Source: Terrimesophilobacter sp038243605 (GTDB lineage: Bacteria > Actinomycetota > Actinomycetes > Actinomycetales > Microbacteriaceae). From it: 64,000 bases of DNA. A program made the translations under genes and the position numbers. Below the pieces are notes generated by a model. It had not been told where the DNA came from, did no database searches, and was given only the letters and a program-made list of their open reading frames with translations. Location: contig JBBSQX010000014.1 of NCBI GenBank assembly GCA_038243605.1, forward strand, positions 25,122 through 89,121. Reading direction: 5' to 3'. Positions within the stretch are counted from its first letter, which is position 1; the number at the start of each line of letters is the position of its first letter. Shown here piece after piece: positions 25,704 to 33,870 of the stretch.

Positions 25704-25767
25704 GGCGCGGCACCGCACCGGCGCGTGCACTTCCGCTCACGCAAAGGGGCACGAGGGAGCGCCAGTA

Positions 25768-27063
25768 CTATCCGCGCGGCCACGCTCGCTCTGTTGGACC
25801 AACATATAGCTGCTGAGGGCGACCAATGCGAGTGGCCGGATCTGTGTTCAATTCACGCCAGTGCGCGATCCACCCCGGCAGTCGACCGATCGCGAAAAGC
25901 ACCGTGAACATGCGTGGCGGAAAGCCCATGGCCTTGTAAATCACACCGGTATAGAAATCCACGTTCGGATATAGCTTGCGCTCAATGAAGTAATCATCTG
26001 CCAACGCAACTTCTTCAAGCTCCTTGGCGATGTCCAGCAGCGGGTCGCGAATACCGAGAGCTGCGAGCACCTCGTCTGCACTCTCTTTGACAAGTTGGGC
26101 GCGTGGGTCAAAGTTTTTGTACACCCGGTGGCCGAAGCCCATCAGACGGATGCCGTCTTCTTTGTTCTTCACACGGTCGACGAAACTCTTCACGCCCTGG
26201 CCAGATTCCTTAATCTCACCAAGCATCGTCAGCACGGCTTCGTTTGCACCACCGTGCAGCGGACCATACAGAGCACTAATGCCAGCAGATATCGACGAAA
26301 AGATGTTTGCCTCAGTGGAGCCAACGAGACGCACCGTCGACGTGGAGGCATTTTGCTCGTGGTCTTCATGAAGGATCAACAGTCGCTCAAGCGCTCGCGA
26401 CACCACAGGGTTGACCTCATATGGCTCCGCCATGTTGCCAAAGTTCAACTTCAAAAAGTTGTCGACAAAACTCAAACTGTTATCGGGGTAGATGAACGCC
26501 TGCCCTAGCGCCTTTTTGTGAGCGTATGCCGCAATCACGGGAAGCTTGGCGAGTAGACGGATGGTAGAAATCTCAACCTGAGCAGGATCGTGCACGTCGA
26601 GAGAATCCTCGTAGAACGTGCCCAAGGCACCCACGGCGCTCGACAGCACCGACATAGGATGCGCACTGTGCGGGAGTGCATCAAAAAAGCGACGAAGGTC
26701 TTCGTGCAACAGCGTGTGGCGGCGGATGGTCTCTTCGAACCTGTCGAGCTCTACCGCCGTGGGAAGCTCACCGTGGATCAAAAGCCACGCAACTTCAAGG
26801 TACGTCGAGTTAGCCGCAACATCTTCGATCGCATAACCGCGGTAACGAAGGATTCCCGCATCACCGTCAATATAGGTGATCGCGCTCTTCGTTGGCGCGG
26901 TATTAACGAACCCCTGATCGAACGTCGTCAGGCCGGTTTGCTTGGTGAGCGTCGAGATGTCGATAGAAGAGGCACCCTCGGTGCCCGCTCGTATCGGGAA
27001 CTCGGCGCTGCCCCCCGGGTAGCTGAGGGTCGCCATGGTCTCGTCAGGTACAGCTTCATTCAC
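25768..27063 (-). CDS. gltA: citrate synthase
   Basis: This 431-residue type II citrate synthase condenses acetyl-CoA and oxaloacetate at the entry of the TCA cycle. Catalytic segments are LHGGANEAV (His), GFGHRVYKNFDPRA (His and substrate-binding Arg) and DFYTGVIY (Asp). The length fits the hexameric bacterial form. The ATG at 27063 follows GAGGTG, and a TAGGCT -10 lies 10 nt upstream; an internal ATG nine residues later is an alternative start. Confidence 0.94.
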   Translation of the reverse strand: MNEAVPDETMATLSYPGGSAEFPIRAGTEGASSIDISTLTKQTGLTTFDQGFVNTAPTKSAITYIDGDAGILRYRGYAIEDVAANSTYLEVAWLLIHGELPTAVELDRFEETIRRHTLLHEDLRRFFDALPHSAHPMSVLSSAVGALGTFYEDSLDVHDPAQVEISTIRLLAKLPVIAAYAHKKALGQAFIYPDNSLSFVDNFLKLNFGNMAEPYEVNPVVSRALERLLILHEDHEQNASTSTVRLVGSTEANIFSSISAGISALYGPLHGGANEAVLTMLGEIKESGQGVKSFVDRVKNKEDGIRLMGFGHRVYKNFDPRAQLVKESADEVLAALGIRDPLLDIAKELEEVALADDYFIERKLYPNVDFYTGVIYKAMGFPPRMFTVLFAIGRLPGWIAHWRELNTDPATRIGRPQQLYVGPTERAWPRG

Positions 27064-27120
27064 CTCTACAGCCTAATTGCCCACAGAGTCGACCGTGGAA
27101 CTCTCTCATGTTTCTCTGCA

Positions 27121-28212
27121 TTAGAGAGAGATATCCTCTAAACGCTGCGCGGCTTCCGCAATCGCACTGTCACTCGCCGTCACGGCAAGCCGAACGTGAG
27201 ACTCGTCGCCATAAAACGTGCCGGGAACCGCGAGGATGCCGGCATCCGCAAGAATTCCGACCGTCTTCCACGCTGGCGCACCGGTCGATGCCCACAGATA
27301 CAGGCCCGCCTCGCTGTGGTCGATGCGAAACCCAGACGCCTCTAACGCGGTTCGAAGAACGGTTCTGCGGCGACGATACACCTCACGCTGCGCATCCACA
27401 TGCGCTTCATCCGCCAGCGCCGCAACCATCGCTGCCTGGATCGGCGACGGCACCATAAGCCCCATGTGCTTGCGCACCTCCAGCACCTGACCCACAACCT
27501 GAGAGCAACCGGCCACAAACCCAGCACGGTACCCCGCGAGATTCGACTGTTTGCTCAGAGAGCACACCGCCAAGATGTTGTGCCGCGAACCATCTGTGAC
27601 GCGCAGATCCAGAATGCTCGGCGTCGGGGTGTCTCCCGCCCAGTTGAGCTCTGTGTAGCACTCGTCACTGACGATGATCGCGTCGAGTTCGCGCGCGCGT
27701 GCCACAGCCGCCCGCAACTCATCCACTGAGAGCACCCGGCCATCCGGGTTGCCCGGGGTATTGAGCCAAATAAGTCGAGTTGTCTCCGGCCACAACGCGG
27801 GATCGTCTTCCGCGAGGGCCGTCGCACCAACAATCGCCGCCCCCAGCGCGTAGCTCGGGTACGCGATCGCCGGGTGAACGACGGTATCGGTTGCCCCAAG
27901 CCCCAGAAAAACTGGCAGGCCGGTAATGAACTCTTTGGAACCAATGACGGGAAGCACGTTTGTGGTGGTCAGCTCCACTCCGCGCCGCCTCGCAAACCAT
28001 TCGACAATCGCCTCACGCAACTGAACGGTTCCCGCAGTTTGCGGGTACGCGTGCGCGTCACCAGCTGCGGCGAGCGCATCGCGGATGACGGTGGGGGTTT
28101 CGTCGACGGGCGAACCCACCGACAGGTCAATCATGCCGTTCGGGTGAGATCTGGCGCGATCCGCGAAGGCAACAAGTGCGTCCCACGGAAAGTCCGGCAG
28201 CTCTAGGGGCAT
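27121..28212 (-). CDS. dapC: succinyldiaminopimelate transaminase
   Basis: This 363-residue class I PLP aminotransferase converts N-succinyl-2-amino-6-ketopimelate to N-succinyl-LL-DAP. The Schiff-base lysine is in SLSKQSNLAGYRAGF; other class I marks are NTPGNPDG and SDECY. The start overlaps the ferredoxin stop as TGATG. The order fdxA-dapC is characteristic of actinobacterial dapC, which supports the specific name. It complements dapD and dapE a few kilobases away. Confidence 0.9.
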   Translation of the reverse strand: MPLELPDFPWDALVAFADRARSHPNGMIDLSVGSPVDETPTVIRDALAAAGDAHAYPQTAGTVQLREAIVEWFARRRGVELTTTNVLPVIGSKEFITGLPVFLGLGATDTVVHPAIAYPSYALGAAIVGATALAEDDPALWPETTRLIWLNTPGNPDGRVLSVDELRAAVARARELDAIIVSDECYTELNWAGDTPTPSILDLRVTDGSRHNILAVCSLSKQSNLAGYRAGFVAGCSQVVGQVLEVRKHMGLMVPSPIQAAMVAALADEAHVDAQREVYRRRRTVLRTALEASGFRIDHSEAGLYLWASTGAPAWKTVGILADAGILAVPGTFYGDESHVRLAVTASDSAIAEAAQRLEDISL

Positions 28213-28550
28213 CAGGCCGTGGGGTCTGTGTTGTTGATGTTCACGGGAAGCGCCGCCACGATCGGGTGGTCCTTGTGGATCACACCCACCTTTGCCGCGC
28301 CTCCTGGCGACCCGACGTCATCGAAGAACTCGACATTCGCTTTGTAGTAATCCGCCCACTGTTCAGGGGTGTCATCTTCGTAGTAGATTGCCTCGACCGG
28401 GCAGACGGGCTCACATGCGCCACAGTCCACGCATTCATCGGGGTGGATGTACAGCATCCGGTCGCCCTCATAAATGCAGTCGACAGGGCACTCATCGACA
28501 CACGCGCGGTCTTTGACGTCGACGCAGGGAAGCGCAATGACGTAGGTCAC
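28212..28550 (-). CDS. fdxA: 7Fe ferredoxin
   Basis: This 112-residue electron carrier has C9, C17, C21, C25 in the first motif and C40, C43, C46, C50 in the second. By family rules C9, C17 and C50 hold a [3Fe-4S] cluster and C21, C40, C43, C46 a [4Fe-4S] cluster. The C-terminal tail with the EQWADYYKANVEFF segment is typical of the actinobacterial FdxA. The GTG start at 28550 overlaps the upstream stop as GTGA; a longer open frame upstream is spurious. Confidence 0.92.
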   Translation of the reverse strand: MTYVIALPCVDVKDRACVDECPVDCIYEGDRMLYIHPDECVDCGACEPVCPVEAIYYEDDTPEQWADYYKANVEFFDDVGSPGGAAKVGVIHKDHPIVAALPVNINNTDPTA

Positions 28551-29752
28551 GAAGCATCCACCACCTTTTTGGGATCGGTAACTTTCTCCATGGTATCTCC
28601 CGCACGCCTGCCGACGCTTGGCCAGGCGAGAACGAGAAGCGCCATCACCGGAAGTGCGTAATTCCAGGCAACACCAGCAAAACTCACCGGAATCAGGTGG
28701 GAGCCTCCCGAGCTTTCCGTCGACAACAATGTCGCCATGAGAAGCACACCAAGCGCAGCACACCCCGCGACGGTTCGTATTCCAAAGAGCAGGCGTAGCC
28801 CAACGAGTGCGCCCGCCGACACAAGAAGAGAAATTGCCCCAAAGGCAATCTGATGATTTGCCGTGCCGATAGCTCCGATCACGGCTCCCACGAGGAAGGC
28901 AAGAACGCAGGTGACGATTTTGCTTGGCCCGCTCAAGCTCGACCAGTCGAGCTCGGAACCCTTCTCTGTGCCGTCGCGTCGAAACACTTCCACACTGGCA
29001 ATCGGCTCCACCTGACCGCCAGAATGCACTATCGAGTCGCCATGCACCATGAGCTGGGTGCGATACGCCCGCAATGCTTGCTTCTTGCGCTCCATCACGT
29101 GACTCACGTCAACCCGGATATCACCATCAGTCGCGGGGCCCGCCGGAACGATCGTATAAAACGGCAGCTCCATCATGACGGCGGCAATACCAGCGGCATC
29201 ATGCGTTCGCACATGATCCGGATGACCGTAACCACCCCCGCTGTCGTAGCTGACTACTGCGGTCGGCTGCACATCGGCGATCACCGAAGAAATATCGGCG
29301 ACCAGAGCCTCGAGGCTTGCTTCGGTGAGCGAGAACGAGAGTGGGTTGGATGCGTCATAGCGCGTCGCCGCCAAAGGTTCTGGGCCGGTCGGGCCCCACT
29401 GCATTCCAGAATCACGGAACCGGTGGGGAGCCGCCCCCACCGCACACGCCTTCTCGCTTCCGAGAAAGCGATAGTCGTCGAGCCCGAGCACCGCCATGGC
29501 GGCGGCGAGCTCACTCTCGCGATGCTCACCAAGCGCATCACCAGAGAGATGCTGCAGCTCGGCCGGGACTACTTCTCCGAGCTCTCCCCGCGTGCAGGTC
29601 ACGAGCGTGACCGCCGCTCCGCTATCAAGGAGCGTCGCTATCGTGCCACCCGTGGTGATGGACTCATCATCCGGGTGGGCGTGCACGAAGAGAACATGCT
29701 CTCGTGGGATCGACGTCGTCACAGTCGACAAGGATAGGCGGTTATCTGTCAT
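28547..29752 (-). CDS. PIG-L deacetylase (MshB-like) fused to a membrane domain
   Basis: This 401-residue protein has an N-terminal LmbE/PIG-L zinc deacetylase with HAHPDDE (24-30), TCTRGELGE and YGHPDHVRTHDA, as in MshB, the mycothiol-pathway deacetylase. From about residue 270 four hydrophobic helices follow, absent from classical MshB (about 300 residues). So the catalytic domain is tethered to the membrane by its C-terminus. A GTG at 29722 placed 8 nt after a TATCCT box is an alternative start. It heads the operon with fdxA and dapC. Mycothiol synthesis is likely but not proven. Confidence 0.82.
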   Translation of the reverse strand: MTDNRLSLSTVTTSIPREHVLFVHAHPDDESITTGGTIATLLDSGAAVTLVTCTRGELGEVVPAELQHLSGDALGEHRESELAAAMAVLGLDDYRFLGSEKACAVGAAPHRFRDSGMQWGPTGPEPLAATRYDASNPLSFSLTEASLEALVADISSVIADVQPTAVVSYDSGGGYGHPDHVRTHDAAGIAAVMMELPFYTIVPAGPATDGDIRVDVSHVMERKKQALRAYRTQLMVHGDSIVHSGGQVEPIASVEVFRRDGTEKGSELDWSSLSGPSKIVTCVLAFLVGAVIGAIGTANHQIAFGAISLLVSAGALVGLRLLFGIRTVAGCAALGVLLMATLLSTESSGGSHLIPVSFAGVAWNYALPVMALLVLAWPSVGRRAGDTMEKVTDPKKVVDAS

Positions 29753-29844
29753 CCAGGCTCAACGACAGCGCCGACAGCAGCCACCTTCGCTGTCTCGACC
29801 GCCACGCAATGGTTGCGGATTCGCTCAACATCACTCGCCGAGAG

Positions 29845-29900
29845 TAGACAAACCCCTAGTATTCAGGTTAGGTTCGACGAGTAAGGTAAGCCTTACCAAT
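29845..29900 (+). promoter_or_regulatory. efeUOB promoter with DtxR/IdeR-like iron box
   Basis: TAGACA (29845-29850) and TAGGTT (29869-29874) are spaced 18 nt apart. TAAGGTAAGCCTTACCAAT (29882-29900) matches the DtxR/IdeR consensus at 13 of 19 positions by my count and contains the near-palindrome GGTAAGCCTTACC. It lies where the transcript would begin, so an iron-loaded repressor would block transcription. A second AGGTTAGGTT half-site overlaps the -10. Confidence 0.7.
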
Positions 29901-29960
29901 CTTGCCCGCTAGTTCGGTTCTCGACGTCAGCTCGTTGCCGGCACCATCCCAAAGTGAACC

Positions 29961-30830
29961 GTGATCGCCAACCTTCTTATCGGCCTGCGCGAAGGCCTAG
30001 AGGCCGCACTCGTTGTCGGCATTCTTGTTGCCTACCTGGTCAAGCTCAAACGCCGCGATGTACTGCCAAGGCTCTGGACCGGAGTAGGGCTCGCAGTGGC
30101 GCTCTCCCTCGGCCTCGGCGCGGCGTTGACGTTTGGCGCGTACGGGTTGAGCTTCGAAGCGCAGGAACTCATCGGCGGTAGCCTTTCCATCCTGGCCACC
30201 GCCCTCGTGACGTGGATGATCTTTTGGATGCTCCGCACCGCCCGTTCTCTGGGCTCGTCCCTGCGTGATGACATCGACAGTCACCTGGATGGGTCCGGCT
30301 GGGGGCTCGTCTTCGTCGCGTTTCTTGCGGTGGGCAGAGAAGGAATCGAAACGGCACTCTTCATCTGGGCCGCGGTGCAGGCAACCGGCGAGACAACACT
30401 TCCGCTTCTGGGCGCAGGCGTCGGCATAGCTCTTGCCATCGTTCTCGGCTGGCTTATCTACCGCGGAGTCGTTCGTATCAACCTCACAATGTTCTTCGCC
30501 TGGACGGGCATCTTTCTGATCATCGTTGCCGCAGGAGTGCTCTCGTACGGCGTGCACGATCTTCAGGAGGCGGGAGTGCTCCCCGGGCTCCACAATCTTG
30601 CCTTCGATGTGAGCGGTGCCATTCCGCCCGACAGTTGGTACGGCACCCTGCTCAAGGGAACAGTCAACTTCTCGCCCGCCACAACCTGGCTCGAAGCGAG
30701 CGTGTGGGTTCTCTACACCGTTCCCGTGCTTGCGCTCTTTATCCGCGCCCTTCGGCGACCACACCGAAACGACTCAACGCCGTCGGCCCCAACCACGCCG
30801 ACACCCACTTTCACCTCACAAGGAGCCTGA
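29961..30830 (+). CDS. efeU: EfeU/FTR1-type iron permease
   Basis: This 289-residue inner-membrane protein of about seven helices carries the two REGxE iron-binding motifs REGLEAAL (about residues 10-17) and REGIETALF (about 130). It is the ferrous/ferric permease of the EfeUOB system. The GTG start at 29961 places REGLE in the first helix as in homologues. The stop overlaps the efeO start as TGATG. A DtxR-like box upstream suggests iron repression. Confidence 0.93.
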   Translation: MIANLLIGLREGLEAALVVGILVAYLVKLKRRDVLPRLWTGVGLAVALSLGLGAALTFGAYGLSFEAQELIGGSLSILATALVTWMIFWMLRTARSLGSSLRDDIDSHLDGSGWGLVFVAFLAVGREGIETALFIWAAVQATGETTLPLLGAGVGIALAIVLGWLIYRGVVRINLTMFFAWTGIFLIIVAAGVLSYGVHDLQEAGVLPGLHNLAFDVSGAIPPDSWYGTLLKGTVNFSPATTWLEASVWVLYTVPVLALFIRALRRPHRNDSTPSAPTTPTPTFTSQGA

Positions 30831-31996
30831 TGATCCGTCGCCCACTTTCCCTCGCATCAGCAGCAACGATTGCTGCCCTGAGCCTCAGCGGTTGCGTCGC
30901 GAACCAACCAGCACGTGGAGAAACCCCGACGTTGACCGTCACCAGCACGGCAGACGGATGTGCGATATCCGCGTCTTCCGCCCCCAGTGGCAGCCTCGTC
31001 TTTTCGGTAGAGAACTCTGGAAGCCAAGTGACGGAGTTCTACCTGCTCGCAGAAGACGGATTGCGTATCGTCGGTGAAGTAGAGAACATCGGGCCAGGCA
31101 TCAGCCGCGACCTTGTGATCAACGCGCTGCCTGGTGACTATTTCACCGTGTGCAAGCCAGGCATGATCGGAAGTGGAGTTGGCAAGGCGGTGTTTACGGT
31201 CACCGACTCTGGTGACGCATCGAGTCTCGGTGGCAACCTCGACGAACAGGTCGTCACAGCCAACGTCAACTACGCGGCCTACGTCAAAGACCAGGTGGAG
31301 CAACTCGTAACGGGAACCGAAGCGTTCACCTCCGCCTATATCGCAGGCGATGATGACGCGGCCCGCGCCTTGTATGCCCCAACACGCATGCACTGGGAGC
31401 GCATCGAGACCGTAGCTGAGTCCTTCGGTGACCTTGACCCCCGCATGGATCTGCGCGAAGCAGATTTGGAAGAAGGACAGGAGTGGACCGGATGGCATGC
31501 GATGGAGAAAGACCTGTGGCCGCACGACGCAGAGCCAGGATTTACCGCCTACTCCCCCGAAAAACGAGAAGCACTCGCCACCGGGTTGGTGACTGATACC
31601 AACACTCTGTACTCCAAGGTTCAGAAGGTGGAGTTCTCACTCGACCAACTCACCAACGGCGCCATCGGCCTCATGGACGAGGTAGCCAGCGGAAAGGTCA
31701 CGGGTGAAGAAGAATTTTGGTCACACACCGACCTGTGGGACTTTCAGGCCAATATTGATGGCGCACACGTGCTCTTTGATGGCATCCGGCCCGTACTGGA
31801 CCAGAAGGATCCTGCGCTAGCCGCAACACTCGACACCGAATTTGCGCGTCTTCAGAACCTCCTCGATGAGCAGCGCGTTGGCGACGGATTCCGGCTTTAC
31901 ACCGACCTTTCGACGTCGGAGATCCGCGCGCTGTCCGATCAGGTCAACGCCCTCGCCGAACCACTGTCACGCCTCACGGCGGCGGTGCTGTTGTGA
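30830..31996 (+). CDS. efeO: EfeO iron-binding lipoprotein (cupredoxin plus M75 domain)
   Basis: This 388-residue protein begins with a lipoprotein signal (LSLSGC lipobox, Cys about 22). A cupredoxin-like domain (about 35-130) is followed by an imelysin/M75 domain with the conserved HWERIE metal motif (about residue 188). It delivers iron to EfeU on the outer face of the membrane. AAGGAG and TGATG overlap with efeU fix the start; the longer open frame lies in efeU. Confidence 0.92.
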   Translation: MIRRPLSLASAATIAALSLSGCVANQPARGETPTLTVTSTADGCAISASSAPSGSLVFSVENSGSQVTEFYLLAEDGLRIVGEVENIGPGISRDLVINALPGDYFTVCKPGMIGSGVGKAVFTVTDSGDASSLGGNLDEQVVTANVNYAAYVKDQVEQLVTGTEAFTSAYIAGDDDAARALYAPTRMHWERIETVAESFGDLDPRMDLREADLEEGQEWTGWHAMEKDLWPHDAEPGFTAYSPEKREALATGLVTDTNTLYSKVQKVEFSLDQLTNGAIGLMDEVASGKVTGEEEFWSHTDLWDFQANIDGAHVLFDGIRPVLDQKDPALAATLDTEFARLQNLLDEQRVGDGFRLYTDLSTSEIRALSDQVNALAEPLSRLTAAVLL

Positions 31997-33264
31997 CAGA
32001 AGGCACGCGCGCGCTCTCCCGCCGCGGCCTTCTCGGGTTGGCCGGAGCAGGCGTCGCGGGGGTCGCGTTGGGGGTTGGCGCCGACCGCGTCGCGCTGGCG
32101 ATGAACGGCATGAGCTCCCCCGCGCAGGGCTCGTCGGCGACCTACCCGTTCTTCGCTCAGCACCAATCCGGAATCGTCACACCCGCCCAGGACCGACTCC
32201 ATTTCGCGGCGTTCGACATTGCCGACATCACCCGCACCGAACTCATCGAACTGCTAAAGGACTGGACGGCAGCTGCCGCCAGAATGACGATGGGCGCATC
32301 AGCGGGCGAATTCGGACCAGCAGGCGGCCCGTACGATGCTCCCCCGGATGACACGGGAGAAGCGCTCGATCTGCCCGCAGCTGGCCTCACCATTACGTTC
32401 GGATTTGGGCCACAACTTTTCGACAACCGATTCGGCCTCGCCTCCACGCGACCGGCACCCCTCGTTGACCTGCCCCACTTTCCTGGCGACGCACTTCGGC
32501 CAGAGGTCAGCGACGGCGACCTGTGCATTCAAGCGTGCAGTGACGACCCGCAAGTCGCGGTGCACGCCATCCGAAACCTCTCAAGAATTGCTTTCGGGCG
32601 AGCGAGCATCCGCTGGTCACAACTCGGCTTCGGACGCACATCCTCAACATCGCGAGCCCAAAGCACACCACGCAATCTGTTTGGCTTTAAAGACGGAACC
32701 GCCAACCTCAAGTCAGAAGACACGTCACTCATCAATGAGCAGTTGTGGGCTCACAAGAACGACGGTTCGGCATGGATGGTCGGTGGCTCGTACCTTGTCG
32801 CCCGCACCATCCGCATGACAATTGAAACGTGGGATCGCACCTCGCTTCGCGAACAAGAAAAAGTCTTCGGCCGCAATAAGGGCGAGGGTGCGCCGCTGTC
32901 TGGTGGCTCGGAGTTCACGGAACCCGACTTCGACCTCGTTGGCCGGGGAGAGGCGCCTTTGATCGATGAAAATTCGCATGTTCGCCTTGCGCACTCCGAC
33001 TTTCACAGTGGTGCACAGCTGCTACGTCGCGGCTACAACTTTGTTGACGGCAATGATGAACTCGGCCGACTCAACGCCGGACTGTTTTTTCTCGCCTACC
33101 AACGCGACCCGCGCACGCAGTTCATACCCATTCAGCTTGCCCTCGCCAAGAGCGATCTGCTGAACGAGTACATTCGGCACGTTGGGTCAGCAATTTTCGC
33201 CGTTCCCCCCGGATGCCGGGAAGGAAGCTACCTCGGAGCCTCGCTCTTCGGCGACGACGAGTAA
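31993..33264 (+). CDS. efeB: EfeB deferrochelatase/DyP-type haem peroxidase
   Basis: This 423-residue exported haem enzyme has a twin-arginine signal (SRRGLLGLAGAG, about 9-20). DyP marks are FGFKDGTANL (GxxDG motif), the haem His in HSDFHSG and a distal Arg in YQRDPRTQF. It is thought to oxidise or strip iron for uptake by EfeUO. The GTG start overlaps the efeO stop (GTGA), so the three genes are one translationally coupled unit. It should be exported by the Tat system that uses TatB. Confidence 0.93.
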   Translation: MTEGTRALSRRGLLGLAGAGVAGVALGVGADRVALAMNGMSSPAQGSSATYPFFAQHQSGIVTPAQDRLHFAAFDIADITRTELIELLKDWTAAAARMTMGASAGEFGPAGGPYDAPPDDTGEALDLPAAGLTITFGFGPQLFDNRFGLASTRPAPLVDLPHFPGDALRPEVSDGDLCIQACSDDPQVAVHAIRNLSRIAFGRASIRWSQLGFGRTSSTSRAQSTPRNLFGFKDGTANLKSEDTSLINEQLWAHKNDGSAWMVGGSYLVARTIRMTIETWDRTSLREQEKVFGRNKGEGAPLSGGSEFTEPDFDLVGRGEAPLIDENSHVRLAHSDFHSGAQLLRRGYNFVDGNDELGRLNAGLFFLAYQRDPRTQFIPIQLALAKSDLLNEYIRHVGSAIFAVPPGCREGSYLGASLFGDDE

Positions 33265-33296
33265 ATAGCACTTCGCGCCGCCGCTAAGAGCTTCTG

Positions 33297-33773
33297 TTAC
33301 TCGTCCTCAATTGGGCTGACCACGTACGAGACCCCAACTTTGCCATCGATTTGGTCAACACTGACGACAGCACCGTACCCGTTTCCGCCAAAGGACCCCA
33401 TCTGAGTCTCTCCCGTCGTGCTGAAGGTTTCTTCCATTCCGGCCTTTGCCATTTGGCTCTGGATCTTCTCGAAAATGTTGGGGTCGTCAACAAGAATCCG
33501 AACCGTCCATATAGTGGCCCCCTCGCTGGTCATCGACGCGCCGTACTCGACCTCTCCCTCGACAAGCGGAACCTCAGAAGGGAATCCTTTGGGAATCGAC
33601 TTACCTCCTAGGTCAATATCAGCGCCTGTGGCGTTCTTGATCACGTCGCTGGCGCCCCCCTTTATCAAACCTTCTATGGGGTTAGAAAAGCATCCACTGA
33701 GAGTGAAGGTTGCGCTGACGGCGAGCACCACTGCTGTGGTGAGAGTTGTGAGTTTCTTGGCGCTGGTACGCAT
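33297..33773 (-). CDS. small lipoprotein, paralogue A
   Basis: This 158-residue lipoprotein has a signal peptide ending FTLSGC (Cys about 28). The mature part shares NPI..xIKG, (I/L)D(L/V)GG and P..FPS(E/D)VPLV.GE with the 37340-37804 protein, followed by a beta-rich domain of no known family. GGGAGGA precedes the ATG, and a TACGAT -10 lies at 33819-33824. It is divergent from the giant regulator and convergent with efeB. The frame is open upstream, but homology and signal peptide begin at 33773. Confidence 0.72.
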   Translation of the reverse strand: MRTSAKKLTTLTTAVVLAVSATFTLSGCFSNPIEGLIKGGASDVIKNATGADIDLGGKSIPKGFPSEVPLVEGEVEYGASMTSEGATIWTVRILVDDPNIFEKIQSQMAKAGMEETFSTTGETQMGSFGGNGYGAVVSVDQIDGKVGVSYVVSPIEDE

Positions 33774-33870
33774 GATTAGATGAGTCCTCCCTGGTTCGAG
33801 TCGTTGTGACCGCCTGTCATCGTATTTACCCCCCGTGTGAGCATTCTTAAACTCCGTATCATTGATCTGA

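Noticed and set aside
33790..33812. GGTTCGAGTCG string, considered as a tRNA T-loop
   Set aside because: No acceptor stem, anticodon arm or CCA end can be folded around it; it lies in the leader of the lipoprotein gene.
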